This document shows positions 28,312-37,831 of a stretch of DNA of 64,000 bases, in pieces (position 1 is the stretch's first letter; each line of letters begins with the position of its first letter). A program made the translations under genes and the position numbers. The stretch is from NCBI RefSeq assembly GCF_004348525.1, contig NZ_SMKG01000014.1, forward strand, positions 1 to 64,000, written 5' to 3'. The notes beneath the pieces were generated by a model. It saw nothing but the letters and a program-made list of their open reading frames with translations, did not search any database and was not told where the DNA came from. Source of the stretch: Micromonospora sp. 15K316 (GTDB lineage Bacteria > Actinomycetota > Actinomycetes > Mycobacteriales > Micromonosporaceae).

Positions 28312-29594
28312 CTGAACTCGATCAGGCGACGCCAGCACAGCACGCATCGCACGTGCGTGTGGTCACCGCATCGTCGTGCAGCGCAGCCGTCCCGATCGAG
28401 CCGGTAGCTGTCCGCGATGCCGTGGAGCCCGGTGGCAGGCGGGGCTGGGCGTCCGTCGGCGCGGTCGCACTCGGCGCGTTCGTCATCGTCATGACGGAGA
28501 CGCTTCCGGTGGGGTTGCTGCCGCAGATCGCCGACGGACTGGATGTCTCGCTCGGCCTCGCAGGCCTGATGGTGCTCGTGCCGGGCTTCAGCGCCGCGGT
28601 GTCGGCGCCGCTGTTCTTCCTCGGTTCCGGCCGTTTCAACCGGCGCTCGGTCATCCTTGTCCTGGGCCTGACGGTGCTTGTGTCGAACGCGGTCGTCGCG
28701 GTGGCGCCGAACTTCGTCTTGGTGCTGATCGCCCGTATGCTCTTCGGCGCCACCCTCGGAGCCTTCTGGACCGTGGTCTCACCGGTCGGACCCAAGTTGG
28801 TGGGCCGGGCCGGCGGCACTCGCGCCATCACCATCATCGCGGCGGGCATCTCGGGTGGGACGGTGGTGGGGCTGCCCGCGGGACAGTTCCTCGGCAACCT
28901 CGTCGGCTGGCGTCTCGCTTTCACCATCGCCGCGGCGGCGACGCTGCTCGTCGTCGTTGCGCAGACGGTCGTGCTGCCGAGCATTCCCCCGGACGGGCGT
29001 ACGCACCTGCGTGATCTCGTGGGAGTCGTGACGCGACCGGCCGCCCGGTTCGGGATGGCCGCGGGTGCGGTGGTGTTCATCGGACAGTTCACCGCCTGGA
29101 CGTACATCACCCCGTTCCTGATGGACCACACACAACTGTCCAGCGGCGCGATCTCCCTGCTCTACGTCGTCTACGGCTGCGGTGGCATCGTCGGCTCGAT
29201 CGTCGCCGGATCGCTGTTCCCGCGCGGAGTGATCGGCAGCTTCGCCGGAGCGGCGACCGTGGTCGCCGCATTACTCATCGGGCTGGCCTGCACGGGCTCC
29301 CTACCCTGGCTGGCCGGCCTGTTGCTCGTGCTGTGGGGCCTGTTCTGGGGAATCGTGAACCCGGGAACGCTGGTCTGGATACTCGACGCGGCCCCGGAAA
29401 CCCCGGAGGCCGCGTCGGCGGTGAATGTGACGAACCTTCAGATCGCCCTGGCGGCAGGGTCTGGCCTCGGCGCGATCCTTGTCTCGTCGACGACCTTGCA
29501 GACGGTGTTCCTCGCGGCGGGTTTCATCGTCCTCACCTCCGCCGTACTCGCCGCGGTGGCGGCACGGTTCGTCGACCTCGCCCGGAGGCAGTGA
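28308..29594 (+). CDS. MFS transporter, DHA1/AraJ-like
   Basis: A 428-aa major facilitator with 12 predicted helices after a 45-residue cytoplasmic N-terminus. Helix 1 has GAFVIVMTETLPVGLLPQIA, typical of the sugar-efflux/AraJ and chloramphenicol-exporter group. The loop after helix 2 has GSGRFNRRSVILVLG (motif A region), and helix 5 GISGGTVVGLPAGQFLG (motif C-like, antiporter). Proton-driven export of a drug or sugar derivative is expected. The start is behind GAGGAG. It is followed 97 bp later by a second MFS gene in the same direction. Confidence 0.85.
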   Translation: MTELDQATPAQHASHVRVVTASSCSAAVPIEPVAVRDAVEPGGRRGWASVGAVALGAFVIVMTETLPVGLLPQIADGLDVSLGLAGLMVLVPGFSAAVSAPLFFLGSGRFNRRSVILVLGLTVLVSNAVVAVAPNFVLVLIARMLFGATLGAFWTVVSPVGPKLVGRAGGTRAITIIAAGISGGTVVGLPAGQFLGNLVGWRLAFTIAAAATLLVVVAQTVVLPSIPPDGRTHLRDLVGVVTRPAARFGMAAGAVVFIGQFTAWTYITPFLMDHTQLSSGAISLLYVVYGCGGIVGSIVAGSLFPRGVIGSFAGAATVVAALLIGLACTGSLPWLAGLLLVLWGLFWGIVNPGTLVWILDAAPETPEAASAVNVTNLQIALAAGSGLGAILVSSTTLQTVFLAAGFIVLTSAVLAAVAARFVDLARRQ

Positions 29595-29691
29595 GAAGAC
29601 CGGAACGAGGCGAGGGGTGGCCGGGCACGTGGACGTGCCCACCCGCGACCTCCCCAGCGCCGGCATGGTTCAGCACAAGAGAGACGGTTCG

Positions 29692-30921
29692 ATGCGACAC
29701 GTGACCCCCGCGACCGACCTGGGCCGCCGGGACAGAACGCTCCGGCTTGCATTCCTATCCGCGGTGGTCTCACTGGTGGCCGTGTTCGCCGCCGTGGGCT
29801 CGACGATCCCTCTCTTCAACATCTACCGGGCCGAGGACGGGTTCACCAACGCCGGCATCTCCCTGACGGTCGTCGCCTACTCCGCCGCCACTCTCAGCAC
29901 ACTGCTGGTGCTGGGACGACTCTCCAACCATGTGGGCCGACGGCCCGCAGCGATCGCCAGCCTCGGCCTGCTCGTGCTGGGTTGTCTGCTGCTGTTGAAC
30001 GTGCACCACATCGGCATCCTGATCGCCGGTCGGCTCCTGATGGGCCTCGGCGCCGGGCTGGCCAGCAGCAGCCTCACCGCCTACATCGTCGACGCCGCAC
30101 CCGCCAGGCCGACCTGGCTGGCCTCCGTCGCTTCCAGTCAAACAGTCATGCTCGGTCTCGCCGTGGGCGCCATCACCTCCGGTGCCCTGGTCCAATTCGG
30201 TCCGTGGCCGCGTGACCTCATCTACCTGGTTGTCATCGGCCTGCTCCTGCTGTCCGCCGCACTCGTGGCGATCAGCCCGGAGACCGTGACTCCCTCGCCG
30301 GGCGGTTGGCGTTCACTGCGCCCAAGCGTTCGCGTACCGGTCCGCGTCCGGCGTCTGCTCCCCGTCGCGGCCGCGGTGTTCCTGGCCACCTGGGCAACCG
30401 GGGCGTTCTACCAGGCCTTCGTGCCCGCACTGGTCGAAGAGCAACTTCACACCAACAGCTCGCTCGTCATTGGACTGGTGTTCGCCGCATACATGGGCCC
30501 CAGCGCGCTGGGTGCCCCCCTTGGCGGCCGGTTCTCGCCGGCAGCTCAACGCGTCGGCATGATCGGCTTCCTGGCCGGGTGGGTCGGCATCATCACCGCG
30601 ATCACCACCGGCGCACTGCCGTTGTTCATCGCCGCAACCATCGTTGCGGGCGCCGCTCAGGGCATCGCCATCAGCGCCGCCACGCGCGGCCTTCTGTACG
30701 GCAGCACGCTGCACGACCGGGCACCGATCTTCGCCGTCGTATATCTCCTCAGCTACAGCGGCGCGACCATTCCCAGCCTCATCGCCGCTCAACTCACCAG
30801 CGTCTTCTCGGTGCCGCACATCGCGTTCGGGTACGGTGCCCTCGCCGTCCTCGCCACCGCGTTCACCGCCATCGCCGCGCGCAACCCGCACACCGACACG
30901 ACCAGCCGGCCCAATGACTGA
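29692..30921 (+). CDS. MFS transporter
   Basis: A 409-aa major facilitator with 12 predicted helices. Motif A follows helix 2 (LGRLSNHVGRRPAAIASLGL), helix 4 has LIAGRLLMGLGAGLASSSLT, and the protein ends in a short hydrophilic tail. ATG 29692 has a modest GAGAGA before it; an upstream ATG at 29665 lacks any. It is not a close copy of the preceding MFS gene. Export of a small molecule is the likely role, with unknown substrate. Confidence 0.83.
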   Translation: MRHVTPATDLGRRDRTLRLAFLSAVVSLVAVFAAVGSTIPLFNIYRAEDGFTNAGISLTVVAYSAATLSTLLVLGRLSNHVGRRPAAIASLGLLVLGCLLLLNVHHIGILIAGRLLMGLGAGLASSSLTAYIVDAAPARPTWLASVASSQTVMLGLAVGAITSGALVQFGPWPRDLIYLVVIGLLLLSAALVAISPETVTPSPGGWRSLRPSVRVPVRVRRLLPVAAAVFLATWATGAFYQAFVPALVEEQLHTNSSLVIGLVFAAYMGPSALGAPLGGRFSPAAQRVGMIGFLAGWVGIITAITTGALPLFIAATIVAGAAQGIAISAATRGLLYGSTLHDRAPIFAVVYLLSYSGATIPSLIAAQLTSVFSVPHIAFGYGALAVLATAFTAIAARNPHTDTTSRPND

Positions 30922-31254
30922 TCATGACGAAGCCTCACCGTCTTTCCTGGATACGCACCAGGGCGGCTGCCGCGGCGACGACCTTCGCCCGCATCGCTGG
31001 CCCTGCGGGGGCGACACTCCGGCGTATCGCGGTGGGACGTACCACGCCGTAGCACGGCGAGGGCCTGGTGCGGTAGGACCTGCCGCAGCATGGTCACGGT
31101 CGAGCGAGGACCGGCGTCGGGGGCGACCGCCTCGCTCGCCGACGAGCACCGCCAGCAGCCCACCCGGAACCTATGCAGGAGATGACGAGCAGTTCACTCC
31201 GACGTACGCCGATGTGCCGTCGAACGTCCAGTCACTCATGCCGCCGAGCGGCCG
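30922..31254. other. 333-bp intergenic region, nothing recognised
   Basis: This lies between the second MFS gene and the convergent DUF4291 gene. Open frames occur in several phases as expected at this GC content, but none shows protein-like composition, and no strong hairpin was seen. Confidence 0.3.
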
Positions 31255-31896
31255 TCACGGTCCGTCCTGCCGTTCGGACGCTTTCGCGGCGGTGACGGCC
31301 GGGCTGGCGCCGAGGCCGGCGGCGACCTGAGCCGGGAGTGGGTAGACATGTTCGATGGGCAGGTGGGCTGCTGCCGCCGCCGCCTCGCCGCCGCGCAGAA
31401 GGTCATGGATGCGCTGCACGGTGGAGGTGATGTCGGTGACGGCAACCACCCAGTCATCGACGTATCGGTCGACGGCCTCGCCGGACAACCCGAGCTGCAG
31501 CGACCGGTACGGCAGCGCCTTCAACTGCAATGACCGTTCCGGATCCCACTGCACCCGTACCGGGCTGGCCTTCAGTTGCCGCGACCAGGTCGTCCTGTCG
31601 CCGTGCAGGTTCCGGTCGTAGTGACTCAGGCAGGCTCGTGTCAGCGCCCACTCGAATCCCTCCCGGCTGATGTCGATGGAGAGCACCCGCTCCTGCCCCG
31701 GCTTGGTCGCCCAGCCGCAGCGGTACATCATCCACAGGAAGGACGGCTTGATCCACGTCATCCGATCCCGCTTGAAGGGGGCCACGAAACGGCCGGCCGC
31801 CACCGCCGGCAGCGCGATCTGCGGCGAGTACGCCTGGTAGACGGTGATGGTGTCGGCCCGGTAGTGGGCACGGATCTGACGGGCGGGAACGGACAC
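31255..31896 (-). CDS. DUF4291 family protein
   Basis: A 213-aa protein of the DUF4291 family. The family blocks are present in order: VPARQIRAHYRADTITVYQA, then FVAPFKRDRMTWIKPSFLWM, MYRCGWATKPGQERVLSIDI, SPVRVQWDPERSL and LGLSGEAVDRYVDDWVV. The GTG start at 31896 was chosen because it begins the family homology (SVPARQ) and GGTGAGGA stands eight bases before it. No reaction is known for the family. It is a single gene, divergent from the YdeI-like gene. Confidence 0.85.
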   Translation of the reverse strand: MSVPARQIRAHYRADTITVYQAYSPQIALPAVAAGRFVAPFKRDRMTWIKPSFLWMMYRCGWATKPGQERVLSIDISREGFEWALTRACLSHYDRNLHGDRTTWSRQLKASPVRVQWDPERSLQLKALPYRSLQLGLSGEAVDRYVDDWVVAVTDITSTVQRIHDLLRGGEAAAAAAHLPIEHVYPLPAQVAAGLGASPAVTAAKASERQDGP

Positions 31897-32067
31897 GGCC
31901 CGATCCTCACCGATCAGGACCCGAGCGTTCCACACAATTTCGCACCGACCCGGCGCCGGGCCGCATCCGCTTCCGCCGCAGACCGAGCGGTGGAGACTGC
32001 GGCTGGCTCGGCGGGCCGCCGGTCCACCGGCGCAGGCTGCGGCACGGCGCAGCGATAGCCTGCCGTC

Positions 32068-32688
32068 ATGACGAGCGCCGAACTGGATGAGTTGATCGTC
32101 GCGGACGCCGAGGCGCTGCGCGCGTGGTTGTCGGCCAACCACGCCACATCGCCCGGAGTCTGGCTCGCCCTGACCAAGAAGGGTGGCTCGGTCACGACGC
32201 TGACCTGGCAGCAGGCGGTCGAGGAGGCGCTCTGTTTCGGCTGGATCGACGGGCAGGCCCGCAAGCGGGATCAGGAGACCTCCTGGATCCGGTTCACCCC
32301 TCGCCGGCCCCGCAGTTCCTGGTCACAACGCAACGTCGCCCACGTGGCCCGGCTGGAGGCGCAGGGGCGGATGCTGCCGCCAGGCCGCCTCGCGGTGGAA
32401 GCCGCGAAGGCCGACGGACGGTGGGCGGCCGCCTACGCCCCGCCGTCGGAGGCCGAGGTGCCGGCCGACCTGCTCGCCGCCATCGCCGCCGAACCCGCCG
32501 CCCAGGCCATGTTCGACGTACTCACCAAGACCAACCGGTTCGCTCTCATCTACCGCGTCAACGCCGTCAAGCGGGCGCAGACCCGCGAGCGGAAGATCAG
32601 CGAGTTCGTCGCCATGCTGGCCCGCCACGAGACCATCTACCCGCAGAAGGCCAAACCGTCGCACTCGCCGCAACCGCCACCTTCATGA
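32068..32688 (+). CDS. YdeI/OmpD-associated family protein
   Basis: A 206-aa cytoplasmic protein of the YdeI/OmpD-associated (bacteriocin-protection-like) family. The signature is clear: LRAWLSANHATSPGVWLALTKKG, LTWQQAVEEALCFGWIDGQA, SWIRFTPRRPRSSWSQRN and a C-terminal helical part ending in R-x-x-K-I-S-E-F-V. The name comes from enterobacterial relatives; the molecular role is not established. It is a single gene. Confidence 0.85.
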   Translation: MTSAELDELIVADAEALRAWLSANHATSPGVWLALTKKGGSVTTLTWQQAVEEALCFGWIDGQARKRDQETSWIRFTPRRPRSSWSQRNVAHVARLEAQGRMLPPGRLAVEAAKADGRWAAAYAPPSEAEVPADLLAAIAAEPAAQAMFDVLTKTNRFALIYRVNAVKRAQTRERKISEFVAMLARHETIYPQKAKPSHSPQPPPS

Positions 32689-33095
32689 TCCTGTGCGGGC
32701 GTCTGCCGCGGCACATGAGGTGGCCGTACTGCGCCGTCGGCCACGAATCGGACACGGCACCGCCGGGTCGGGCTGATCGAGTTCGACTGCCGGTTCCTGG
32801 CTGACGAGGACCGTTTCGCGAATCGACCCGAAGGCGACGGGTCAGGCCACATCCCCACGCCGGCGTCGGCTCCCCATCCGGACGGAGTCGTCCACGCTGC
32901 CCCGCGAGCTGCTGCTCTCGCCAGCGCCTTTGCGCGTCGTGTTCGCCACGGAGCGCATTTTCCAACTCCTCGTTCAGCTGCGACGCCCTCGCCTGCGGTT
33001 CACCTGACGCGACCCGCCGCATCATCCTGGCGGCTCCACGCACGAGGCCGGCCCGGTGAGAGTCCGGACCGGCCTCGTGGCGGGGTGGATTTGGG
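32689..33095. other. 407-bp intergenic region
   Basis: This lies between the YdeI-like gene and the convergent giant phosphoesterase gene. A minus-strand frame around 32880-33020 has a charged helical stretch (QLNEELENALRGEHDAQRRW) that might be a remnant, but I cannot identify it. The hairpin at 33041-33078 ends the phosphoesterase transcript. Confidence 0.35.
33041..33078 (-). terminator. Hairpin terminator of the giant phosphoesterase gene
   Basis: CACGAGGCCGG-CCCGG pairs with CCGGA-CCGGCCTCGTG around a loop of about seven bases, 18 bp past the stop. Confidence 0.75.
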
Positions 33096-36000
33096 TTACG
33101 GCGCGGTGACGCCGTCGAGGATGCCCACCGCGTCGGTGCCCGGGGTGACGACGACCTTGCGGGTGAGGGTGTACGAGCCACCCGCCGGCACCTCGACGTT
33201 GAACCGGCTCATCACCCAGTTGCCCGCGGCGTAGACATCGAAGGCGGTGGCCGGCGTGCCGTAGACGAGCCCGAAGACCTGCGGGTCGGTCCCGGTCATG
33301 CCGATGTACGGCTTGGTCGGGGCGTACGCCGCTGTCGCACCCGGCGGCACGATGCCGGCGCCCGGGATGACGCTGGCCTGGCCGGCCGCGTCGTGGTCCA
33401 TCGCGTCACCGGTCCACACGCTCAGTGGCGCCGAGCCGGAGTTGCTCAACTGCGTCGAGACCGTGGCGAAGTCGTCGCCCGGCTTCAGCGTGTACGTCGT
33501 CGTGGCCGTCAGGCCCGTGAAGCCCTTGACCGGCCCGGACACCCGCACGACGGCCTTGTCGCCGGTGGCCTGGACGATCTGGACGTCGGTGGCCGCCACG
33601 GAACGGATGTCCCACGCGCTGGTGCCGGTCGGCTGGGTCGCCGAGACGTACGGCAGGTTGATCCAGTCGAACTGGTCGGCCATGCCGCGGACGGCGACGT
33701 CGACCGGCTTGCCGCGGGTGCCACCGGAGAGCTGCGAGTCGTTGTAGGCGTCGGCGATCGCCATCGAGAGCTTGTCGTTCTCGAGCATGACGTCGCCGGA
33801 GCCCGCCTCGACCAGCCCCGATTCGATCTGCTTGCCGTAGCTCGCCTCGACCGTGACCGGGCGCAGCGCGACGTCGGCGACGCCGCTGCCCGCCGCCGGC
33901 ACGGTTACCGCGCCGATGCCCGTCAGGTAGCCCGACTTGGCCACCCGGACGTCGTACCGGCCGGTCGGCGCCTTGACGAGGTACTTGCCCCGGGCGTCGG
34001 TGCTCGTGCTCGCGACCACCGTGCCGGCCTGTTCGAGGGTGACCCGGGCACCGGAGACGGCGGTGCCGCCCGCGGTGATCGTGCCCGCCGCACGGGCGGC
34101 GTCCGGGACGGCCGCGTCGTGCAGGTCGATCTCGTCGGCCCACTTCGCGATGTTGCCCGTGGGGTCGCCGCCGGCGGTCGCGTAGTCGGTCAGGTGGTAG
34201 AAGCTGAACTGCTTGGTGGCGCCGGGCGCCATCGTGGCGTCGTAGTAGAGACCCTCGACGTAGCCGTACGCGCCGACCGCGGCCGGGGTGTCCAGCGCCC
34301 ACGCGAGACCGTGGGCCGCCTGGCCGTTCGTGGTGGCCGCGTCGGCGCCGACGTAGACGTAGTTCCCGGTCCAGCCCGAGGTCTTCATTCCCGGGTTGGT
34401 GCCGCTGAACCCGGGGATCCGGCCGTTGTCGACCGAGCTGTCCGGGTCGATCATGTAGTTGAAGTAGCCCTGGTAGCCCGTCGTGCCGGTGTTGGTCAGC
34501 TTGACCGTCATCTTCACGATCGGCGCGTCGGGCAGGGTCTCGTAGCGGACCTGCGCCTTGATGGCCGGGTCCGCCCGGTACTGGCCGTTGCCGACCACGG
34601 CAGCGCCGTCCACCGCGAGGTCGGGCAGGTCGAGCTGGTCGTTGGGCCGCTCCCACGAGTCGGGCGGGGTGAGGCTCGGACGCAGCAGCATCTCGCCCCA
34701 GTCGAGGGTTTCGGCGCCGTTGGCGTCGTTGAGCATGAGGTCCGACAGCGCGCCCTGGCCCAGACCGCCGACGCCGTTGTTGCCGCCGGCGTACGGCGTC
34801 ACGGACGCGCGGATCTTGTCGTTGGCCAGGTAGTAGTACTCGGTGCCGGTGACGACGTCGGTGCGGGTGCTGCCGTTGCCGTAGTCCGGGGCGTACGTCG
34901 ACGTGCCGGCGACCGGGTGGGTCACCTTGATCAACTTCAGGTTGGCCGTCACGTTTCCGCTGGTGCCGACCGTGACGCCGGCCGCCGAGCGCTCGTCGGC
35001 GATCAGTCCGCGCTTGGCCGCCGTGATGGTCCAGGCCGACGCCGGGAGGCCGATTCGGTAGTGGCCGCGGGCGTCGGTGCTGGTCACCGCGGTCTCCTGA
35101 CCGGCGGCGACGGCGGTGACCTTCGCGCCGGCGATCGGAGCGCCCGTTTGCGGGTCGCTGACCGTGCCGGTCACGGTCGCCCAGCGCTTCGCGGACTCGC
35201 CGCCCGGCACGTAGGCGTAGAGGTTGCCGTCCCAGGCGCCCGCGACGACGGTGTTGCCGCTGACGGCCGGGCCGGCTCCCACCCAGGTGCCGATCTCGTG
35301 GCTCCACAGGATCTGGCCGGTGTCGGTGGCCAGGGCGTAGAACCGGCCGTTGTTGGCGCCGACGAAGAGCGTGCCGCCGGCCACGACCGGGCTGGACATG
35401 ACGCCACCGTGGTAGATGTCGCCGGGCAGCGCCCGCTCCCACAGCACGTTGCCGGTCTGGGCGTCGAGGGCGACGACGGCGCCGCTCGGAAAGCCCATGT
35501 AGACGACGCCGTTCTTGACGGCCGCGGCGCTCGGGGTCGAGCCACTCGAGACGAGCGAGGAGCGAGGACTGCGGTAGGTCCACAGCGTCGCGCCGGTCTC
35601 GGCGTCACGGGCGGCGATGCCGTTGTTGGCGCCGATGAAGACCTTCCCCTCGGCCGCGGTCGGTACGCCGTCCTGCCAGCTGCCGAGCGACTCGGTCCCG
35701 GTCCACTTGCGGGCGCCGGTGGCCAGGTCGTAGGCGAGTACCCGGTCGGCGGTCTGGTTGCCGACGAACACGGTGCCGTCCAGGACCGCGGGCGTGCCGT
35801 CGCTCATCTGGTTGCCGGACATCGGGGAGGCCCAGATCTCCCGCCCGGTGCGGGTGTCGAGCGCCTTCAGGACGCCCTGGCTGCCGATGCCGAAGCGGGT
35901 CTGGTACGGCCAGAGCACCGTGTGGCCGGAGACGGCCGGCGAGTAGTAGCCGTAGGTGCGCTGGTTGTTCGGGGCCGGCGCCTGCTCGGGCACGGCCTTC

Positions 36001-37796
36001 CAGCGCAGCTTGCCGGTCCTCGCGTCGACGGCGTAGAGCTCCGAGCCGAGGGTCGGCGCGAAGATCAGCCCGTCACCGTAGGCGAGGCTGCCGTGGATCG
36101 ACTGCGGCACCCGGAAGTTCCACAGCTCCTTGCCGTCCTTCAGCCCGACGGCGTGGATCCGGCTGTTGCCGTCGCCGTTCTCGTCGCGGGTGCCCGCGTA
36201 GACGACGCCGTCGTGGATGACCGGCGACCCGGTGAGGAAGGTGCCCTCGGTGCGGAAGCTCCAGGCCAGGCGGCGGCCGGCCTCCTGCGCCGGCGCGACA
36301 CCGGAGTGGGCCTCGTCGCCGTGGTGCTGGTTCCAGTCACCGCCGGCGACCGGCTTGAGCGCCGGCTCGCCGGTGAACGTGAAGTCCGCCGACCGGGTCC
36401 AGGTCTTACCCGCCGCGTCGACCACCTTCACCTCGATGTGGTGCTTGCCGACCCGCTGCCGGCTGTTGGGCAGGTTGCTCTGCCAGGTGAACTCCCCGCT
36501 GTGGTGCAGCGGCATCCAGTTCTTGCCACCGTCGATCCGGTAACGCGCGGACACGACCTCGTCACCGGTGTCGTAGGCGTTGATCTGGATGCCCGGGAAC
36601 TTCGCGGCCGGCACCTTCGCACCGGGCGCGGGGCTGACGATGGTGAGGTGCTCGTTCTCGCCGTACATCCGGAACGGGTTGTCGAAGCCCGGACCCGCCA
36701 TGTGGATGTAGCGGAAACCACGCGGTGCGTTGTCGATCGTGTAGGAGCTCGACACGGTCTGGATGTGCTTGGCGGTCGAGGCGAACGCCGAGTTGTTCTC
36801 GACGTGGTTGGAGTGCTCGTGGCCGACCAGGATCAGTTGGGCCTTGTAGCGCTCCAGCACGTCACCGAAGGCGTCGTACGTCGACGGCGAGCCGAACGGG
36901 ACGTTCATCGGCTGGTGGGTGAGGACGACGACCTCGATGTCGTTCTTCGGGTTGTGGTCGAGCGGAACGTTCGCGGCGAGGTCGTCCTTGAGCCACTCCA
37001 GTTCCTCGTCGAACGGCGCCGAGCCGTTGTTCTCGAGCACCACGAAGTGCCGGTTGCCGTAGTTGAACGAGTACCACTCCGGACCGACGTTCTTGCGGTA
37101 GTTGTCGATCTTGTCGGCGTACTCCGAGCCGCTCGCGTACTCGTGGTTGCCGACGGCCGGCCACACACCGACCGCCGACTGCTGGGTGCCGCGGCGGTAC
37201 GTGTCGAACTGCCCCTGGCTGGCGTCGTTGGTGAGATCGCCGCTGACCGCGATGAAGCGCAGGTCGGTGCCCGTGGAGTTGATCTCGCGAATCTGGTCGG
37301 GCAGCTGCGCGTTGACGTGCGGGTCGGCGATGTTGGCCCAGGAGAAGGTGTCGCCGTCGGAGAGGCGGTCACGGACGAGCGCGAAGTCGGCGGTCGGCGT
37401 GGCGTCGTCGGCGAGCTGGCCGAGGTTGGCCCAGAACCTCGGCTCCTTGTACTCGTCCAGACCGAACCGGTAGCCCCGCGGCTGGCCGGCCCACACGATG
37501 TCCGTCTTGCGACGGTCGGTGGAGATTGTCAGGGAGTAGGAGCCGTCGGCGGCGGTCGTGGTGGTGACTACGCCGTCGGAGACGCGGACGCCGGCCAGAC
37601 CGGCCTCGCCGTCGTTGCGAGCGCCGTCGCCGTTGGCGTCGACGTACACGACGCCACTGACGGTGGCCTCCGGCGGGTCGATGGCGTACGCCGCGTACGA
37701 CGCGAGCGGACCCGCCACGACGCTGGCGGCGAGCGCCAGCGTGGTGGTGTACAGGACGACGCGCAGGCGCGCGCGCGTCCAGGTGAACGCGGACAT
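33096..37796 (-). CDS. 1566-aa exported metallophosphoesterase with PQQ-type propeller
   Basis: A giant secreted protein. The signal peptide (1-38, TTTLALAASVVAGPLASYA) is followed by a SdrD_B/carboxypeptidase-regulatory-like domain at about 42-140 (VYVDANGDGARNDGEAGLAG). A calcineurin-type phosphoesterase spans about 150-400 with its metal ligands: D158/H160 (IADPHVN), GDLTND 186-191, GNHE 216-219, H294 and GHEH 325-328. A Bacon/Ig-like region comes next, then a PQQ-like beta-propeller at about 560-920 (repeats such as LYAVDARTGKLRWK, VVALDAQTGNVLWE). The rest holds two further carboxypeptidase-regulatory-like modules and large beta domains. ATG 37796 follows GAAGGATCCC. It is 35 bp downstream of the hupE-like gene. 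Confidence 0.85.
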   Translation of the reverse strand: MSAFTWTRARLRVVLYTTTLALAASVVAGPLASYAAYAIDPPEATVSGVVYVDANGDGARNDGEAGLAGVRVSDGVVTTTTAADGSYSLTISTDRRKTDIVWAGQPRGYRFGLDEYKEPRFWANLGQLADDATPTADFALVRDRLSDGDTFSWANIADPHVNAQLPDQIREINSTGTDLRFIAVSGDLTNDASQGQFDTYRRGTQQSAVGVWPAVGNHEYASGSEYADKIDNYRKNVGPEWYSFNYGNRHFVVLENNGSAPFDEELEWLKDDLAANVPLDHNPKNDIEVVVLTHQPMNVPFGSPSTYDAFGDVLERYKAQLILVGHEHSNHVENNSAFASTAKHIQTVSSSYTIDNAPRGFRYIHMAGPGFDNPFRMYGENEHLTIVSPAPGAKVPAAKFPGIQINAYDTGDEVVSARYRIDGGKNWMPLHHSGEFTWQSNLPNSRQRVGKHHIEVKVVDAAGKTWTRSADFTFTGEPALKPVAGGDWNQHHGDEAHSGVAPAQEAGRRLAWSFRTEGTFLTGSPVIHDGVVYAGTRDENGDGNSRIHAVGLKDGKELWNFRVPQSIHGSLAYGDGLIFAPTLGSELYAVDARTGKLRWKAVPEQAPAPNNQRTYGYYSPAVSGHTVLWPYQTRFGIGSQGVLKALDTRTGREIWASPMSGNQMSDGTPAVLDGTVFVGNQTADRVLAYDLATGARKWTGTESLGSWQDGVPTAAEGKVFIGANNGIAARDAETGATLWTYRSPRSSLVSSGSTPSAAAVKNGVVYMGFPSGAVVALDAQTGNVLWERALPGDIYHGGVMSSPVVAGGTLFVGANNGRFYALATDTGQILWSHEIGTWVGAGPAVSGNTVVAGAWDGNLYAYVPGGESAKRWATVTGTVSDPQTGAPIAGAKVTAVAAGQETAVTSTDARGHYRIGLPASAWTITAAKRGLIADERSAAGVTVGTSGNVTANLKLIKVTHPVAGTSTYAPDYGNGSTRTDVVTGTEYYYLANDKIRASVTPYAGGNNGVGGLGQGALSDLMLNDANGAETLDWGEMLLRPSLTPPDSWERPNDQLDLPDLAVDGAAVVGNGQYRADPAIKAQVRYETLPDAPIVKMTVKLTNTGTTGYQGYFNYMIDPDSSVDNGRIPGFSGTNPGMKTSGWTGNYVYVGADAATTNGQAAHGLAWALDTPAAVGAYGYVEGLYYDATMAPGATKQFSFYHLTDYATAGGDPTGNIAKWADEIDLHDAAVPDAARAAGTITAGGTAVSGARVTLEQAGTVVASTSTDARGKYLVKAPTGRYDVRVAKSGYLTGIGAVTVPAAGSGVADVALRPVTVEASYGKQIESGLVEAGSGDVMLENDKLSMAIADAYNDSQLSGGTRGKPVDVAVRGMADQFDWINLPYVSATQPTGTSAWDIRSVAATDVQIVQATGDKAVVRVSGPVKGFTGLTATTTYTLKPGDDFATVSTQLSNSGSAPLSVWTGDAMDHDAAGQASVIPGAGIVPPGATAAYAPTKPYIGMTGTDPQVFGLVYGTPATAFDVYAAGNWVMSRFNVEVPAGGSYTLTRKVVVTPGTDAVGILDGVTAP

Positions 37797-37831
37797 CGGG
37801 ATCCTTCGGGATGGGGGTTGGGAGACGGTTG

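Noticed and set aside
32597..33181. 194-aa minus-strand frame
   Set aside because: It overlaps the end of the phosphoesterase gene and its terminator; only a short helical stretch looks protein-like, not enough for a gene call.
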